In this document: positions 5,507-7,754 of the stretch, piece by piece
Layout of the letters: each line of letters starts with the position of its first letter
Position numbering within the stretch: position 1 is the stretch's first letter
Origin: Alphaproteobacteria bacterium
GTDB taxonomy: Bacteria > Pseudomonadota > Alphaproteobacteria > Rhizobiales > Devosiaceae
NCBI GenBank assembly: GCA_018820005.1
Contig: JAHJOS010000351.1
Coordinates: 1-7,754, forward strand
Length of the DNA stretch: 7,754 bases
Direction of reading: 5' to 3'
Position numbers and translations under genes: made by a program
The notes under the pieces: model-generated
Seen by the model: only the letters and a program-made list of their open reading frames with translations
Told to the model about the DNA's origin: nothing
Database searches by the model: none

Positions 5507-5995
5507 CTAGCCATCGAGCTTGGCGCCACTCACCACAGCATGCAGATCGATCAGGCCGACCATTCGACTGTCGTGGGTAACAATGCCGTTGAGCAGTTCG
5601 GTATCCACTGAATTGCCCTCAGGCACATTGTGAATATCCTCGCGCGACACAGTGAGAATATCGCTCACCGCATCGACGAGGATACCCACCCATTTGTCAC
5701 CGACACTCATCACCACCACGACGTGGTTCTTGGTCGGCGAGGTTGGACCGTCGCCAAAACGGGCGCGCAGATCGAAAATCGGCACAATGGTACCGCGCAG
5801 ATTGATGACGCCGCGCACGAACTCGCGCGTGTTCGGCAACGGCGTTGCACCGTTCCAGGCGCGAATTTCGCGCACAGTGGTAATTTCCACGCCGTAAGTC
5901 TGTTCCCCGATGGAGAACGCAATCAACTGCAGGGAATTGTGGGCGGCGATGGCGGAACTGTCGCCCATCTCGTCGCGCAAACCGAGCGCTTCCAT
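5507..5995 (-). CDS. cheW: Chemotaxis coupling protein CheW
   Basis: CheW is the adaptor that links receptor tips to CheA in the signalling array. From the ATG at 5995-5993 it is 162 residues, the usual length for a single CheW domain. The first 20 or so residues are a variable tail. The double beta-barrel follows, with FSIGEQTYGVEI (27-38), VREIR, and the diagnostic VINLRGTIVPIFDLR (63-77) containing N65-L66-R67-G68. Further typical segments are VVVVMSVGDKWVGILVDAVSDIL and a C-terminal GLIDL strand. The frame is open to a TTG at 6028, but the ATG has AAAGG 8 bases upstream and avoids reading through the hairpin at 6011-6029. It lies 54 bases after cheA in the same orientation, and a strong terminator follows. 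No coding oddities are seen. Confidence 0.96.
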   Translation of the reverse strand: MEALGLRDEMGDSSAIAAHNSLQLIAFSIGEQTYGVEITTVREIRAWNGATPLPNTREFVRGVINLRGTIVPIFDLRARFGDGPTSPTKNHVVVVMSVGDKWVGILVDAVSDILTVSREDIHNVPEGNSVDTELLNGIVTHDSRMVGLIDLHAVVSGAKLDG

Positions 5996-6010
5996 TTTAT
6001 CTGCCTTTCT

Positions 6011-6029
6011 ATTGCCTGTTCTAGGCAAT
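6011..6029 (-). other. Hairpin in the cheA-cheW gap
   Basis: ATTGCCT (6011-6017) and AGGCAAT (6023-6029) form a perfect 7-bp stem with a 5-base loop. It occupies the 54-base gap just upstream of the cheW ribosome binding site. No T-run follows on the minus strand, so it is more likely an mRNA processing, stability or translation element than a terminator. Confidence 0.5.
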
Positions 6030-6049
6030 TACTCTTTTACTATCGACCC

Positions 6050-7754
6050 TTAGGCCGCATTCTTGTGGATGACCTGGGTCTTGAGCCCCTGCACGTCCAC
6101 GATCAGCGCGACATTGCCGTCGCCAAGGATGGTCCCGCCGGCGATGCCATCCACGCGCTCGAAATTTTCTTCGAGCGATTTGATCACAACCTGCTGCTGA
6201 CCGATGATGTCGTCCACGATAAGCGCCACTTTCTGGCTACCTTCCGCTTCACACAGCACCACGAACCGGCTCTCTGCGTCGGTCTGGCCCCGCATGTCGA
6301 AACGCTGCGCCAGATCGATGACCTGAACATATTCGCCACGAACCTGCAGCACCTGGCCACCACTGGGCACGCGCTCAAAGCTAGCGCGCGAACACTGAAT
6401 GGTCTCAACGATCGAGGACAACGGCACCACATAGGGGCTGTCGCCAACCTTGACCAGCATGACGTCAAGCACCGCCAGGGTGAGTGGCAGGCGCAACGTC
6501 ATGCGCGTACCCTTGCCCGTCGATGAGCGGACGTGCACCGAGCCACCGATCTTCTTAATATTGCTGAGCACAACATCCATGCCCACACCACGGCCGGAAA
6601 GGTCGCTGACTTCGGTGGCGGTCGAGAACCCCGGCGCAAAGATGAGCTGGTCGATCTGTTCGTCAGTCGGGTTGATGTCGGGCGCCACAATACCCTTGTC
6701 GCGAGCCACCTGCAGCACGCGCTCGCGGTTGATGCCGCCGCCATCGTCCTCGACGATGATCAGGATATTGCCGCCTGCCTGCTCGGCCGACAGGCGAATG
6801 GTGCCTGTCTCATTCTTCTTGCGTGATTGCCGGACCTCTGGCAGTTCGATGCCGTGATCGGCCGAGTTGCGGATCATGTGGGTCAACGGGTCACTGAGTT
6901 GCTCGATGACTGTCTTGTCGATTTCGGTGTTCTCACCGATGGTCTCGAGCTTGATCTTCTTGCCGGTCTTGTTGGCCAGTTCGCGCACCAGGCGCGGCAT
7001 CCGGCTGAATACTGATTTGACTGGCTGGGCCCGGATCGCCATCACCGAATCCTGCAGGCCACGTGTCGTCTGCGCCAGCACCTCGAGGCCACGAACCAGC
7101 TCGGTGTAGCGGGCGCGAAGCGTCTCATCCATCAACTGAGTCAGCATGGACTGGGTGATCACCAGCTCGCTCACCATGTTGACAACACGGTCTACCTTGT
7201 CGAGATCGACACGAATGGACTGCACGCCAACGCTGCGATTGCCGCCGCCGCTCTCATCGCCCTCGGCAGCGGCAGCAGGTGGTGCGGCGCGCAATGGGGT
7301 TGCCGCAGCAGCCGGCTTTGCGGCAGGCTTGGGCGCGATTGTGTCTGCAAGTTCGGCAAAACTCAGCCCCGGAGGCTCTTCAAAGGCATCCTGCGCCGAG
7401 GCGACATCTGGCTTCTTGGCCTTTGCCACCACCGAGACCGATGCACTCTCGACTTCGTCATCGGCCAGGGCCAGGAGGTCCATGCCATCGACGGCAGACG
7501 CCACCCCAGGCTTTGGCGCTGCGGTAGCGGTGACGGCGTCAGCGCCAACCTGCGACACCACAATATCGCAATCACCTTCGACGAATTCGAAGACTTCGCG
7601 GATCATCAACTCGGTCAGCGTGGGCGAGACAATGCTGATTTCCCAGGTGCAATAGACGGCAAAGGGTTCAAAATTTGCAAGTGGCGGTATATCGCTCAGA
7701 ACGGCGCGGACCTCCATTTGCCCGAGCGCCGAGAGTTCGCGGAACAGCAGCAGC
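6050..7754 (-). CDS. cheA: Chemotaxis histidine kinase CheA (5' end beyond the window)
   Basis: CheA autophosphorylates in response to receptors and passes phosphate to CheY and CheB. About 567 residues are visible; the reading frame stays open through the right edge (LLLFRELSALGQ before the internal Met at 7717), so the N-terminal phosphotransfer (Hpt) domain with the phosphorylated His is outside. Numbered from that Met: residues 1-57 are a small alpha/beta segment, possibly the P2-like CheY/CheB-docking region; 58-160 are an Ala/Pro-rich linker; 163-225 the P3 dimerisation helices; then the kinase domain with N-box THMIRNSADHGIE (279-291), G1 EDDGGGIN (323-330), F-box APGFST (361-366) and G2 SGRGVGMDVV (374-383); 406-553 is the CheW-like P5 domain that binds CheW and receptors. 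All ATP-site motifs are intact. cheW follows 54 bases downstream, so they form one unit. The internal Met at 7717 is not the true start. Confidence 0.96.
   Translation of the reverse strand, partial: LLLFRELSALGQMEVRAVLSDIPPLANFEPFAVYCTWEISIVSPTLTELMIREVFEFVEGDCDIVVSQVGADAVTATAAPKPGVASAVDGMDLLALADDEVESASVSVVAKAKKPDVASAQDAFEEPPGLSFAELADTIAPKPAAKPAAAATPLRAAPPAAAAEGDESGGGNRSVGVQSIRVDLDKVDRVVNMVSELVITQSMLTQLMDETLRARYTELVRGLEVLAQTTRGLQDSVMAIRAQPVKSVFSRMPRLVRELANKTGKKIKLETIGENTEIDKTVIEQLSDPLTHMIRNSADHGIELPEVRQSRKKNETGTIRLSAEQAGGNILIIVEDDGGGINRERVLQVARDKGIVAPDINPTDEQIDQLIFAPGFSTATEVSDLSGRGVGMDVVLSNIKKIGGSVHVRSSTGKGTRMTLRLPLTLAVLDVMLVKVGDSPYVVPLSSIVETIQCSRASFERVPSGGQVLQVRGEYVQVIDLAQRFDMRGQTDAESRFVVLCEAEGSQKVALIVDDIIGQQQVVIKSLEENFERVDGIAGGTILGDGNVALIVDVQGLKTQVIHKNAA

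Noticed and set aside
5996..6028. TTG start giving CheW 11 extra residues
   Set aside because: The ATG at 5995 has a well-placed AAAGG, and the upstream codons coincide with a 7-bp hairpin.
5630..6526. 298-codon open frame on the plus strand over cheW and cheA
   Set aside because: Antisense to clear cheW and cheA coding sequence, spans their intergenic gap, and its His-rich translation has no recognisable domain.
7261..7345. GCAGC-rich low-complexity stretch, considered as a repeat
   Set aside because: It encodes the Ala/Pro-rich interdomain linker of CheA, a normal property of this protein in this group, and has no regular repeat unit.

Overview
The window is a compact chemotaxis (che) gene cluster. 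Base composition is about 60% G+C. Gene order and sequence style (CheD present, a CheA segment with an Ala/Pro-rich linker, extended Shine-Dalgarno matches, a TTAACCAT-type site) point to an alphaproteobacterium, most likely Hyphomicrobiales (Devosia-like at a guess). The genus is inference and not directly shown.

Layout from right to left, since nearly everything reads on the minus strand: cheA (enters from the right edge, 5' end missing) and cheW form one unit that ends at a strong intrinsic terminator (about 5454-5477). A small gene on the plus strand (4933-5286) lies between cheW and cheD, convergent with cheW and divergent from cheD. cheD follows and has its own intrinsic terminator (about 4105-4143). 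After a 288-base gap with a promoter-like leader come a membrane-anchored methyl-accepting chemotaxis protein gene, cheR, cheB (4-base ATGA overlap with cheR) and cheY, which runs off the left edge.

Together these encode most of a chemotaxis signalling pathway: receptor (MCP), coupling protein (CheW), kinase (CheA), response regulator (CheY), adaptation enzymes (CheR methyltransferase, CheB methylesterase, CheD deamidase) and, if the plus-strand gene is read correctly, a signal-termination protein. That 117-residue helical protein carries a Q-D-x-x-x-Q motif like the catalytic segment of CheZ and resembles what is reported for the small rhizobial protein CheT. It is the most interesting item here. 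It also shares a C-terminal D-x-E-L-F tail with the adjacent CheD.

Non-coding signals include two terminators, a near-perfect Shine-Dalgarno site before cheY, short hairpins 15-25 bases upstream of four of the minus-strand start codons, a CtrA-like half-site upstream of the MCP gene, and a leader mini-ORF in frame with the CheZ/CheT-like gene. No RNA genes, mobile elements, CRISPR arrays or transferred segments were seen.
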